Assembly: GCA_900316275.1 (NCBI GenBank)
Contig: ONCF01000019.1
Location: 1-32,440 of the forward strand
DNA: 32,440 bases
Source: an uncultured Veillonellaceae bacterium
Lineage (GTDB): Bacteria; Bacillota; Negativicutes; Selenomonadales; Selenomonadaceae
Direction of reading: 5' to 3'
In this document: piece after piece, positions 18,471-26,111 of the stretch
Numbering within the stretch: the stretch's first letter is position 1
Layout of the letters: each line of letters begins with the position of its first letter
Notes under the pieces: model-generated
Told to the model about the DNA's origin: nothing
The model's input: only the letters and a program-made list of their open reading frames with translations
Database searches by the model: none
Translations under genes and position numbers: made by a program

Positions 18471-18518
18471 GTGTCCTCTTTCTCCATGTTTTTGTGCGAT
18501 ACCCCGCATCTCATCGCA
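18471..18518 (-). pseudogene. Decayed fragment of an Rpn-type nuclease gene
   Basis: About 47 bases on the minus strand resemble the internal part of the neighbouring Rpn gene at about 19190-19147: both share GAGATGC, then TATC, AACATGGAGAAA and AGGACACTT in the same order, with a few substitutions and two small indels. It begins at the end of the intact gene (overlapping its last codons) and stops at the pyr -35 box. It is best read as the scar of a second copy. Confidence 0.6.
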
Positions 18519-19428
18519 ACGTAGGCAGATTACGTGACCGCAAAAAATCATTGATTTTGTCCGCAGGCCATTCTACCAGGTCCGAAACTTCCTCCAACGA
18601 TTTTCCTTTTTGGCTCATGCGTATAATCATATTTTGCTTTTCTTCCACACGGCCTTCTTCACGGCCTTCTTCACGGCCTTCTTCACGGCCTTCTTCACGG
18701 CCTTCTTCACGGCTGCCGATAATGTCGCTGTTATAGTCCCAGATGGCTGACTCCCGCTGCAAATACTCTCTGTAGGCGGTCTCGTCCATCAGATAGCGCT
18801 CCGAAGCATCCATGGCTTCGGCGATTTCGGGATTCAGCATGGCCAGTTCCTCCTTTTCCTGTTGATTGAGCTTATTCGCAAAGTATGCCAGCCAGCGCTC
18901 CATGCGCGTCATTTCCTTGACCGGTTTGGCTTGGTATTTCGGTATCTCAAGGAAATCAAGCTCCAAATCGTTGCTCAACTTATGCTGGTGCTTCACATCA
19001 TAGACAAAGAATTGTGAGAACGGGTCTGACGTGGGCAAAAACGGAAACCGCAAGATGTTGATGGCAATGGCCGGCTTCAGCTGCCGATAAGGCTGTCCCT
19101 TGCGCAACGCATCAAAGTGCAGGTACATCTGTGACCAATAGAAAAGTGTCCTTTTCTCCATGTTCTTATGGTTGATAACCTGCATCTCAATGTCCATGCG
19201 CGTACCGTCCTGCAGCACGCCGAACACATCAAGCCGCCCGAGCTTCTCGTCCTGCTTCTCCGGCGCAAACTCCACGTTGCGGAAACCAATATCCGTAAAA
19301 GCGTCCTTGCCTTCACGCCCGGTTGTATCATTGATGAAATTCAACGTGATGTTTTTGCGTTCCTCGCGCCCGAACACGAACTTGAACAACAGATCGTTCG
19401 TAGGGTCATACGGTCTTTTCTCCGACAC
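18511..19428 (-). CDS. Rpn-family recombination-promoting nuclease / putative transposase
   Basis: A 305-residue protein of the Rpn (PD-(D/E)XK, formerly transposase_31-like) family, whose studied members are DNA endonucleases that promote RecA-independent recombination. The N-terminus PYDPTNDLLFKFVFG is the family hallmark. The nuclease core is visible as GRLDVFGVLQDGTRMDIEMQ, with Asp and the ExQ residues expected to bind metal. The tail holds five EEGR units (about residues 239-260) encoded by perfect 12-bp repeats, then a short helical end. GTG 19428 follows GAGGAGA. It has its own promoter, and family members usually occur in many copies per genome. It is not flanked by terminal inverted repeats that I can see. 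Confidence 0.88.
   Translation of the reverse strand: MSEKRPYDPTNDLLFKFVFGREERKNITLNFINDTTGREGKDAFTDIGFRNVEFAPEKQDEKLGRLDVFGVLQDGTRMDIEMQVINHKNMEKRTLFYWSQMYLHFDALRKGQPYRQLKPAIAINILRFPFLPTSDPFSQFFVYDVKHQHKLSNDLELDFLEIPKYQAKPVKEMTRMERWLAYFANKLNQQEKEELAMLNPEIAEAMDASERYLMDETAYREYLQRESAIWDYNSDIIGSREEGREEGREEGREEGREEGRVEEKQNMIIRMSQKGKSLEEVSDLVEWPADKINDFLRSRNLPTLR
18650..18709. repeat. Five perfect 12-bp tandem repeats inside the Rpn gene
   Basis: The plus-strand unit CGGCCTTCTTCA occurs five times without error from 18650 to 18709 and encodes EEGR on the minus strand. The unit length is a multiple of three, so slippage would add or remove four residues without breaking the frame. Confidence 0.95.
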
Positions 19429-19450
19429 GTTCTCATCTCCTCTGTCCCCT

Positions 19451-19479
19451 ATTTTACCGCGAACAGGCGGCTATGGCAA
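19451..19479 (-). promoter_or_regulatory. Promoter of the Rpn-type gene
   Basis: On the minus strand TTGCCA (19479-19474), 17 bases and TAAAAT (19456-19451), ending about 20 bases before the GTG start. Confidence 0.65.
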
Positions 19480-19552
19480 GTAAATTTATTCACTGTCAGT
19501 AAACAACATACCAAACAATATTGACGGTTTTATGGCCATACAAAGTATATTC

Positions 19553-21625
19553 TTACGCCGTGCGCAAACGTTGCTTCATCTCAACCCGCAGTTTTGCCAG
19601 CCGCAGGCCTTCGCGGATAATGTCAGCGTAGGTGCCATGCATACGTGCTTGATCACATTGAATCTTTTGGCAGAGTAGTCTCGCCGGTATATGGCCTTCC
19701 TCTACTGGATGTTTTAGCCACGCGAGCGCGCGGTTGATGTCTCGCGGCATAATCTTGCCGTGTGCATAGCAAATACCCAGCGCATACTGCGCATCGATAT
19801 CGTCATCATCCATAGCGGCTGCCCAAATGCTTTGTCCTTCAGGAAAAACATATTGCAGATACTCGCGTTCCGACGCGAAAGTTTTCCACGGAGGGGGCGC
19901 AACGCAACGCGGATACTTCGCCTCGAACAGGATAGCCAAAGAAGAATAGTAGCCATAAGCGTTGCCGCCCTTCACAATTTTGGCGACATCTTCGCGCCGG
20001 AATTTGAACAATAGTCCTTCGGTTGGTAACTTGGCAATCTGCCATTTATCTGCTGCCGCAACATCCACAGGATTGAGGAAATTCCCCGCTACTTCGATTT
20101 GGCAGAGATTGATCCATTTGCTGCATGCCAGCAAATCATCTCCCGAAAGTCTCAGGTTGTAAGGCCCGTAAGCTTGATGCAAATGATGTTCTACATCCAG
20201 TTCGAGACAGATGACATAGTTCCCAGCCCTTGTCGCCGTCATGATGATAGATTCCCCAGTCATGGCCTTATCCCGATAAGATGCCACACAGTTATTCATC
20301 CGACGTCCGATTACTGTGAGATCATGCGTCTGCCTCGCGAGGCGGAACGCGTAATCACCAATCTGATATTCCAGGGCATAGTCTTCTGTTTTGTAAAGCA
20401 AAATGTAGTTATGCATGTCCGGCTGCAACTCGAGGACGGCTTCGCTGATAAGGTCATGGACTTCTCGCGTCAGTCCACGTCGCAAGAGCATTCTCCGCAC
20501 AGATTTCGGCAGAGCTGTTTCATAGCGTTCGAGTTGCGACAGTGTGTCAGACGTTTCCTGGTTGATGCCTTTTTTCGCAAAACGATAGAGTTCGTTCACC
20601 ATCGCGCGCTGACTCTTGTGCGCTTCAAGCCAACGCAGGTAGTACTCGACCGACGACCAAGCGATGCGAGCAACATTTTTTCGAGAGATAATGACCTTAC
20701 CTTTCCATAATTTGGCATCGGCGAACGGGATGCCGGCGATGCTTTGGTCAAACTGGTAAAATTTCTGGATGAGATTCAAATCTTCCACACCATATCCCCT
20801 GAGCAGCACATGCCAAATGATGGCATACGGATTTTTCGCATAGGCGCGGCGCAAACTGTGCGTCGGGTGAATGGCCAGATACGCACAAAGCGGATGAAAG
20901 TTATCCTTCTGCTCACGCGGAAACAATTTCGCGTAGTCTTTGCCGATGAAATGCTGCAACGCAGTCACATTCCAGTCAAATGGGTGCGCTATATAGGCGA
21001 AAACAGCCTCTTTGCCCTGCAACGGCCAGGTGATAGTCGGCCGAATACCGCACCAGGCTTTTGTGTTGTCCCTGAGTGCTTCCACTACGATAGCCGAGAT
21101 ATTCGCTGGTAAGTCAACATCCGTCTGCTCTGTCCATACGCCGCGTTCGTTGCCGTATCCCGTGTGGGATATGACAGAGACACCACGCTCCATCGCCACG
21201 TTGATAGAGAACGTCTCATAATAAAATCGCGCGCCGTAACGGTCCTGCTGGACATGGGCGACATCTACCGCCAGGAAGACAGGAGCTGATGGAGTGCTTT
21301 GGAAAATCCGCCAGCGCATTGGCACGATTTGTGGTTTCCACCAATCATACTGCCGGATAAAGCTGTGCCCAAAGCCCACTATGTCCACTTGCTCGCGCGC
21401 CCATGCAAAAACCTCTTGATTCTCTGCCTCCGTCCTAACATTGAAGTCAACGACATCATTTTCATGATAACGGTAAAATTTGAACCAATGTTGATCCCTA
21501 TCGTCATCGCAGGCGATAAAAAGTGCACAGTTCAACCTTTCCAGGCCCTCATGTGCCAGATGGTCATCCAGGCATTCCACCCATGAACCGTCCACGCCTG
21601 TCTGTACGAATGCCTTATCCAGCAT
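19553..21625 (-). CDS. PcfJ-like protein with C-terminal Sel1-type repeat (paralogue A)
   Basis: A 690-residue protein of unknown function. Residues about 425-520 match the PcfJ-like pattern known from conjugative plasmids: GDYAFRLARQTHDL, then GRRMNNCVASY (Cys446), a beta-rich stretch ending ICLELDVEHHLHQAYGPYN, resembling the family's cysteine/SY and QxxGxxN core. Near 600-645 one Sel1-like tetratricopeptide unit is seen (DAQYALGICYAHGKIMPRDINRALAWL is split by its two helices). The N-terminal 190 residues are unrecognised. ATG 21625 follows GGGAGGCGG. It lies 18 bases after paralogue B and shares with it the block KDNFHPLCAYLAIHP...SLRRAY and the MNNC block, so the two arose by duplication. 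No signal peptide or membrane helix is visible. Function and partners are not known to me. Confidence 0.75.
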   Translation of the reverse strand: MLDKAFVQTGVDGSWVECLDDHLAHEGLERLNCALFIACDDDRDQHWFKFYRYHENDVVDFNVRTEAENQEVFAWAREQVDIVGFGHSFIRQYDWWKPQIVPMRWRIFQSTPSAPVFLAVDVAHVQQDRYGARFYYETFSINVAMERGVSVISHTGYGNERGVWTEQTDVDLPANISAIVVEALRDNTKAWCGIRPTITWPLQGKEAVFAYIAHPFDWNVTALQHFIGKDYAKLFPREQKDNFHPLCAYLAIHPTHSLRRAYAKNPYAIIWHVLLRGYGVEDLNLIQKFYQFDQSIAGIPFADAKLWKGKVIISRKNVARIAWSSVEYYLRWLEAHKSQRAMVNELYRFAKKGINQETSDTLSQLERYETALPKSVRRMLLRRGLTREVHDLISEAVLELQPDMHNYILLYKTEDYALEYQIGDYAFRLARQTHDLTVIGRRMNNCVASYRDKAMTGESIIMTATRAGNYVICLELDVEHHLHQAYGPYNLRLSGDDLLACSKWINLCQIEVAGNFLNPVDVAAADKWQIAKLPTEGLLFKFRREDVAKIVKGGNAYGYYSSLAILFEAKYPRCVAPPPWKTFASEREYLQYVFPEGQSIWAAAMDDDDIDAQYALGICYAHGKIMPRDINRALAWLKHPVEEGHIPARLLCQKIQCDQARMHGTYADIIREGLRLAKLRVEMKQRLRTA

Positions 21626-21643
21626 CGCGAGCCGCCTCCCTTC

Positions 21644-23821
21644 TTACGCATCAGCCAGAGCCCCTAACATATGGTCAAGTTCTTCCTGCGTAACATAATG
21701 GGCCTCATGCGTGCGCAAGATTGTCTTGTATTTGGAAACACCGGTTGCCTGTGTACGCTCTTTCCACTTTTGCGCCATCGTCGCATCTTCGGGAAAAATG
21801 CCGCAGGGCTCACCAAAGAGATAGTACATGCCCCACATTGCTTCGCCGTTGCCCGCCTCCGCAGCATCGAGCACACGCAAGAGAATCGGGCAGACGCGGC
21901 GCAGTTCTCTGCGCTCGTCACGAACTTCGCACGCGTGATCTGCCAGTACATATTTTTGACGGACAGATTCATCCATGGCGATAGACGTGGCAAATTTTGT
22001 CAGAAATGCTGGGATACAGCCAGCGCCTGCGTCGGAGGGAACCCTCTTTGCCAAGGTCTCCATGTCATACAGCCAGAAATTTTCTTCGTTAACAGACGCC
22101 GCTGCAACAGTATCCGTATCCTGCCACACATCACTGAAAGCCTCTCCAGCATGATTTTCCAGCACCATCAAACGCATCCAGGTGCGAACAGACTGCAGGA
22201 CATCGCCTTGCAGTTGATGATTATGCGGGCCCAACGCCTGCAACACCTGGACGCCGCGCACTTCGATGCAGGCACATGTATGTCCGTCTTTCTGTACGTA
22301 GAGTAGCGTGCAATCTTTTTGCAATGCTGTTTTCATGTAGCTGGCGATACAGTTATTCATTTCCCGCCCTACTTGTAACATGACATCTGTATTGGGTATG
22401 AGGCGAAAGGCATAGTCGCCGATGTCACATTCGAGCCAACTTTCTTCCTGCGTGTAGCGGATTTTGTGATGGCTATACTTCATGCAGTTCAGTTCCGTCA
22501 CCATCTGCGCATGTACGGAGTCTGCAAAGCCATATTTGGTAAAGGCGTCCTTCACTTCAGCGGAAAATTTCGCTCCGTACTGCTCCATAATTGAACACAT
22601 GTCGTCGCACCAGCGGTCCCAGCCGTCCTGCGCCAACTTCGCCAAATAGCGTGCCGTCCACGCCTCGCCACGGCGGCTCAGGAAAAATTGTACCATCCCG
22701 TAGAGCCGTTCCCAGGCAGCATAGTCGCGACGGTCCCCGTTGAGCGACATCATGCCATTCAATAGCATGTCAATTTCTGCCTGCGTGATCCTATCGCCGT
22801 GCCCAGACGACGGCTCCTTTTCTTGTGGTGTTTCTATCGGTTCAGCTGGTGGTTCCTGCTCAGCAGCGAGGAATGGAAAACTGTAGCAGGTATATGACGT
22901 ACCTCCTTCCCACCAAGCGCAATGTTCCGAAAAATCGATATTGCCGATACGCGGATTGACTAACAATACCCGCATATGGTTATAATCGCGAAAGCCCAAC
23001 TCCAGCAGCGCCCGATACTCAATAAGTGCCAGCGGATTTTGCTGATAGAGCCGACGCAAACTTTTGGGCGGACGGATACCGAGATGCTGGCAGAACGGAT
23101 GAAAATTGTCCGTACTTGTCACAGGGAAATTCTTGTCGAAATCCTTGAAATAAGGGCGCAACAACGCACTATTGAGGTCAAGCGGACGCTCGGCAAACGC
23201 ATGTAGTTTATCCCGCCCCGTCAAGCCAGAAAGCGTAGATGGGCGTATGCCGAATTGTTTTTCCGCATCGTCTTTGAGCGCCTCTATCACGGCATCGGCC
23301 ACAGTAGCCGGTATCTTATTGTCGTCAACAGAACGGCTCGTATGCTGATATTCCTTGCCCAGTTCCAAGGGGTCATTATAAATGGAAAACTTCTTCAACA
23401 ATGGCTCATATGGATAGGGCTCCACATATGGCGCGGGACGCGTGCGCAGTTCCAGGAACTCTGTGCCCAGAATCAACGGATGCTCCGCATCACGGCGATA
23501 AAGCCACCACCGCGCGGGCAGGCTGACGGGCTGCTTCAGCTTGAGCACGTCCTGTGGAGGCAGTTTTCTCGCCCGCGCGGGGATGGTGTACTCCACGCAA
23601 ATGCCATGCAACATACAGCCAGGCTCTGTCTGCACCTCCGTCAAGGCAAACGCAGTCACAGCCTCATACGTATGATGACGTGCGCACCAGGCCAGCGAGC
23701 CATCGCCATTGTGAATGATAAGCACCAGCGGGACGCGCTCGATGTCAATTCGATTCAGTGCAGCCTCCTCGCAAAGCTGCCACTCTGCAGGCTGCACGCA
23801 ATGCACGAAATACTGCTCCAT
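21644..23821 (-). CDS. PcfJ-like protein with C-terminal Sel1-type segment (paralogue B)
   Basis: A 725-residue relative of the following gene. Shared blocks are TDNFHPFCQHLGIRP...SLRRLYQQNP (about residues 245-275) and the PcfJ-like core GDYAFRLIPNTD, GREMNNCIASY (Met488-Cys491), ACIEVRGVQVLQALGPHN. A Sel1-like segment (GNGEAMWGMYYLFGE) is near 650-690. A Pro/Glu-rich linker (about 318-340) leads into RITQAEIDMLLNGM (344-357), and the C-terminus has VTQEELDHMLGAL (710-722); both resemble the short helix at the N-terminus of FliM that binds CheY, though this may be chance. ATG 23821 follows GGGAGGCGATGT; an open frame 28 codons longer has no ribosome site. First gene of a two-gene operon, divergent from hsdS-hsdM. 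Confidence 0.72.
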   Translation of the reverse strand: MEQYFVHCVQPAEWQLCEEAALNRIDIERVPLVLIIHNGDGSLAWCARHHTYEAVTAFALTEVQTEPGCMLHGICVEYTIPARARKLPPQDVLKLKQPVSLPARWWLYRRDAEHPLILGTEFLELRTRPAPYVEPYPYEPLLKKFSIYNDPLELGKEYQHTSRSVDDNKIPATVADAVIEALKDDAEKQFGIRPSTLSGLTGRDKLHAFAERPLDLNSALLRPYFKDFDKNFPVTSTDNFHPFCQHLGIRPPKSLRRLYQQNPLALIEYRALLELGFRDYNHMRVLLVNPRIGNIDFSEHCAWWEGGTSYTCYSFPFLAAEQEPPAEPIETPQEKEPSSGHGDRITQAEIDMLLNGMMSLNGDRRDYAAWERLYGMVQFFLSRRGEAWTARYLAKLAQDGWDRWCDDMCSIMEQYGAKFSAEVKDAFTKYGFADSVHAQMVTELNCMKYSHHKIRYTQEESWLECDIGDYAFRLIPNTDVMLQVGREMNNCIASYMKTALQKDCTLLYVQKDGHTCACIEVRGVQVLQALGPHNHQLQGDVLQSVRTWMRLMVLENHAGEAFSDVWQDTDTVAAASVNEENFWLYDMETLAKRVPSDAGAGCIPAFLTKFATSIAMDESVRQKYVLADHACEVRDERRELRRVCPILLRVLDAAEAGNGEAMWGMYYLFGEPCGIFPEDATMAQKWKERTQATGVSKYKTILRTHEAHYVTQEELDHMLGALADA

Positions 23822-23934
23822 ATTACATCGCCTCCCTTGCAGTGTATATGCCTCATATATCATCAGCACCAATGGTCGTAGTTCCCATTGTGCCATTGCA
23901 AGCATGTGTAAGATGTAATTAACACTATGTACTC

Positions 23935-23963
23935 TTGACAGTTATAAAACATCGACGTAACAT
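23935..23963 (+). promoter_or_regulatory. Promoter of the hsdS-hsdM pair
   Basis: Perfect -35 TTGACA (23935-23940), 17 bases, and TAACAT (23958-23963, four of six matches). A 6-bp inverted repeat, TACATT (23983-23988) and AATGTA (23993-23998), falls in the leader about 15 bases after the expected start and could be an operator or a small RNA hairpin. Confidence 0.6.
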
Positions 23964-24021
23964 GATGGTAACGAATCATCTTTACATTAAGCAATGTACA
24001 CTGAATTGGGAGGGATGTCAA

Positions 24022-24597
24022 GTGGTTTTCTTGGGCGATATTGCCGAAATTGTCGGCGGGAAAAATGGGTACCGCGCACGCATGGAAGGGCAGCAGGTTC
24101 TTTATACCAAAGCTGACTTCGACGACGACTATTACCATATGAAATTGTCGGCTGATAGCCGCACCATCATCTATTATCAGACGCCGCCGGCCAGTGAGGA
24201 CTCAGCGCTCCCGTCGGTGCGTGCGGCGCTGCTGTCCGAGACCAACCGGGGCAAGGTGATTTATCAGGCGTTTGCTGAGATTCGGCTGGTACGTGAGGAC
24301 GTACATCCGCTGTATCTCTGCTATCTCTTAAACTGCTCACAGGCCGTCGAGCGCCAGCGGCAGATGCTGAACCAGGGCAGCGTCATCACGCGGATGTTCA
24401 CCGGCATCTTGAAAGATATGCAGATTGAACTGCCCAGCCTCGACACGCAGGCGCAAATCGGTACAGTCTACGCGACGGCAGTATATCAGGCATACCTCGA
24501 AACACAGCAGGCTAGACATACGCTGCAAGGCGTCATCTCCCTCCTGCGCCGACTGGAGCCAGACGGCTCGGAGAAACAGGAGGTGCTGACGAAATGA
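24022..24597 (+). CDS. Half-length HsdS-like specificity protein (single recognition domain)
   Basis: A 191-residue protein with one target recognition domain and one conserved helical region, about half of a normal HsdS (about 400). Visible are VVFLGDIAEIVGGKNGYRA at the start, YLCYLLNCSQAVERQRQML and GSVITRMFTGILKDMQIELP at the end of the domain, and then PSLDTQAQIGTVY with a long helix ending ISLLRRLE. Half-HsdS proteins are known to dimerise to reproduce the two-domain arrangement. GTG 24022 is preceded by GGGAGGG; the open frame reaches further upstream, into the promoter. Its TGA overlaps the ATG of the HsdM-like gene as ATGA. The order S before M and the absence of an hsdR gene are unusual for a type I restriction locus. 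DNA recognition is inferred. Confidence 0.75.
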   Translation: MVFLGDIAEIVGGKNGYRARMEGQQVLYTKADFDDDYYHMKLSADSRTIIYYQTPPASEDSALPSVRAALLSETNRGKVIYQAFAEIRLVREDVHPLYLCYLLNCSQAVERQRQMLNQGSVITRMFTGILKDMQIELPSLDTQAQIGTVYATAVYQAYLETQQARHTLQGVISLLRRLEPDGSEKQEVLTK

Positions 24598-26057
24598 TGC
24601 AACAAGCGAAAACCGCATGGGAACGTGCGCTGGAGTCTGCCATTCAGTCCGCGCGGAAACTCTGCGACGTGACGGTCTGCCGGGATGTCGCGCTTGCCCT
24701 CATCGCGTACAAATTGCTCTCGGACGTTCATGCCGCCCATTTAAAGCGCGACTGGACGTTTCCGTTGATGCTGAACCGGGCCAGCGACGGCTTTTTAACG
24801 ACAGATGACCTCAGCCAAACGCTGCAGGAGGTTTCCCACGCCATTCCACAGGTCGAGGATATCTTTGCTGACATGACCGAACGCCTGTCAGCACTGGCAG
24901 TGTCGGAGGACAAGCGGGAGGACGTGCTGAAAATCCTCTTTGAGGCGATTGCACCGTTTGACTTTGCCAAGATAGACCCCGCCGAACGCGGCGCGGCTTA
25001 TGCACGGCAGATAGAAAAGCTTGCCAAGTGCCGCAAGGCTCCCCTCTCGGTCACGCCTGCGGCCGTTTCGGAGCTCATCGCCGCCATTGTCACGCATGGC
25101 AAACGTGATACTGAGGCAGTCAGTATCTACGACCCAACGCTGGGCTCAGCTTCCTTACTTTTAAAAACAGGTGCATGCTTCCCAGACACAACCGCCGTAA
25201 ATTACTACGGGCAGGAAAACGACCAACATACCCTGTGCATCGCACGCTGGAACTGCCTGCTGCACGGCATTGCGCCGGAGGCTGCACATCTCACCGAGGG
25301 CGACACGCTGGCCGAGGACTGGTTCAGCCATGCAACTCTGGATTTGGCGTACGATATCATGGTCATGCAGCCACCGTACGGCGCGCGCTGGGCTGCCGAA
25401 CAGTATCTCCTCTATGATCCGCGCTTCGCTGCTGTCGGTGTGCTGCCGCCGCGCACACATGCAGACAACGCCTTTTTGCTGCATGGTCTCTATCAACTAA
25501 AAGAAGACGGCATAATGGCCATTATCCTGCCACACGGCGTCCTGTTTCGTGGCGGGCCTGATGGCAAGATTCGCCAATATCTCATCGAGAACGGCCTGAT
25601 TGCCGCCGTCATTGGGCTGCCAGCCAATCTGTTCTATGACAGCAAGATTCCCTGTGCCCTGCTGATTTTGCAAAAGCACCGCCCCAGCAAGGACATCCTC
25701 GTCATCGACGCCAGCAAGGAATACGCGCAGGATGGCCGACAAAACATCCTCACGCCGCAAAATACACAGCGTATTGTACAAGCTTACCTGCGGCGCGAAG
25801 ACGAACCACATTTCTGCCACCTTGCGACAATTGAGGAAATCCGCACCAACGACTATAATCTCAACATCCCGCGTTACGTTGACACGTTCGAGCCCGAGCC
25901 AGAATGTGATTTCCCGGCGCTTACCAAGGAAATGGCCACGCGTCGCCAGCAAATCGTTGCCAATAAAAATGAGCTGCTGCGGGCAATGCAGCAACTCACT
26001 CCAAGCGACGAAGATACGATGCGGATGATACAAGTATTTCAGAAGATAATAAAGTGA
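24594..26057 (+). CDS. HsdM-like DNA methyltransferase subunit with altered catalytic motifs
   Basis: A 487-residue relative of type I N6-adenine methyltransferase subunits. The N-terminal helical domain (RDVALALIAYKLLSDVHAAH) is as in HsdM, and the core is convincing: THADNAFLLHGLYQLKEDGI, AIILPHGVLFRGGPDGKIR, VIGLPANLFYDSKIPCALLI. However, three key motifs differ from the family. Motif X, usually FYTP, is S152-V-T-P. Motif I, usually DP-x-(C/M)-GSGS, is D180-PTLGSAS. Motif IV, usually NPPY/F, is Q259-PPYG, replacing the residue that contacts the target adenine amino group. Methylation may therefore be lost, although a DNA-binding complex with the half-HsdS could persist. It is translationally coupled to that gene and ends 54 bases before the convergent cheB-like gene. 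Confidence 0.85.
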   Translation: MMQQAKTAWERALESAIQSARKLCDVTVCRDVALALIAYKLLSDVHAAHLKRDWTFPLMLNRASDGFLTTDDLSQTLQEVSHAIPQVEDIFADMTERLSALAVSEDKREDVLKILFEAIAPFDFAKIDPAERGAAYARQIEKLAKCRKAPLSVTPAAVSELIAAIVTHGKRDTEAVSIYDPTLGSASLLLKTGACFPDTTAVNYYGQENDQHTLCIARWNCLLHGIAPEAAHLTEGDTLAEDWFSHATLDLAYDIMVMQPPYGARWAAEQYLLYDPRFAAVGVLPPRTHADNAFLLHGLYQLKEDGIMAIILPHGVLFRGGPDGKIRQYLIENGLIAAVIGLPANLFYDSKIPCALLILQKHRPSKDILVIDASKEYAQDGRQNILTPQNTQRIVQAYLRREDEPHFCHLATIEEIRTNDYNLNIPRYVDTFEPEPECDFPALTKEMATRRQQIVANKNELLRAMQQLTPSDEDTMRMIQVFQKIIK

Positions 26058-26111
26058 AAAAGCACCATTGAGCTGTACGTGCTGCCCCATGGCGCAGACG
26101 ACGGCACTGTC

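Noticed and set aside
18511-19428. Insertion sequence for the Rpn-type gene
   Set aside because: The family is often labelled transposase, but no terminal inverted repeats or target duplication are visible, and family members studied are recombination-promoting nucleases.
26062-26095. Possible terminator between hsdM-like and cheB-like genes
   Set aside because: Only a 5-bp stem (AGCAC/GTGCT) with a 12-base loop and a short T run on the minus strand; too weak to call.
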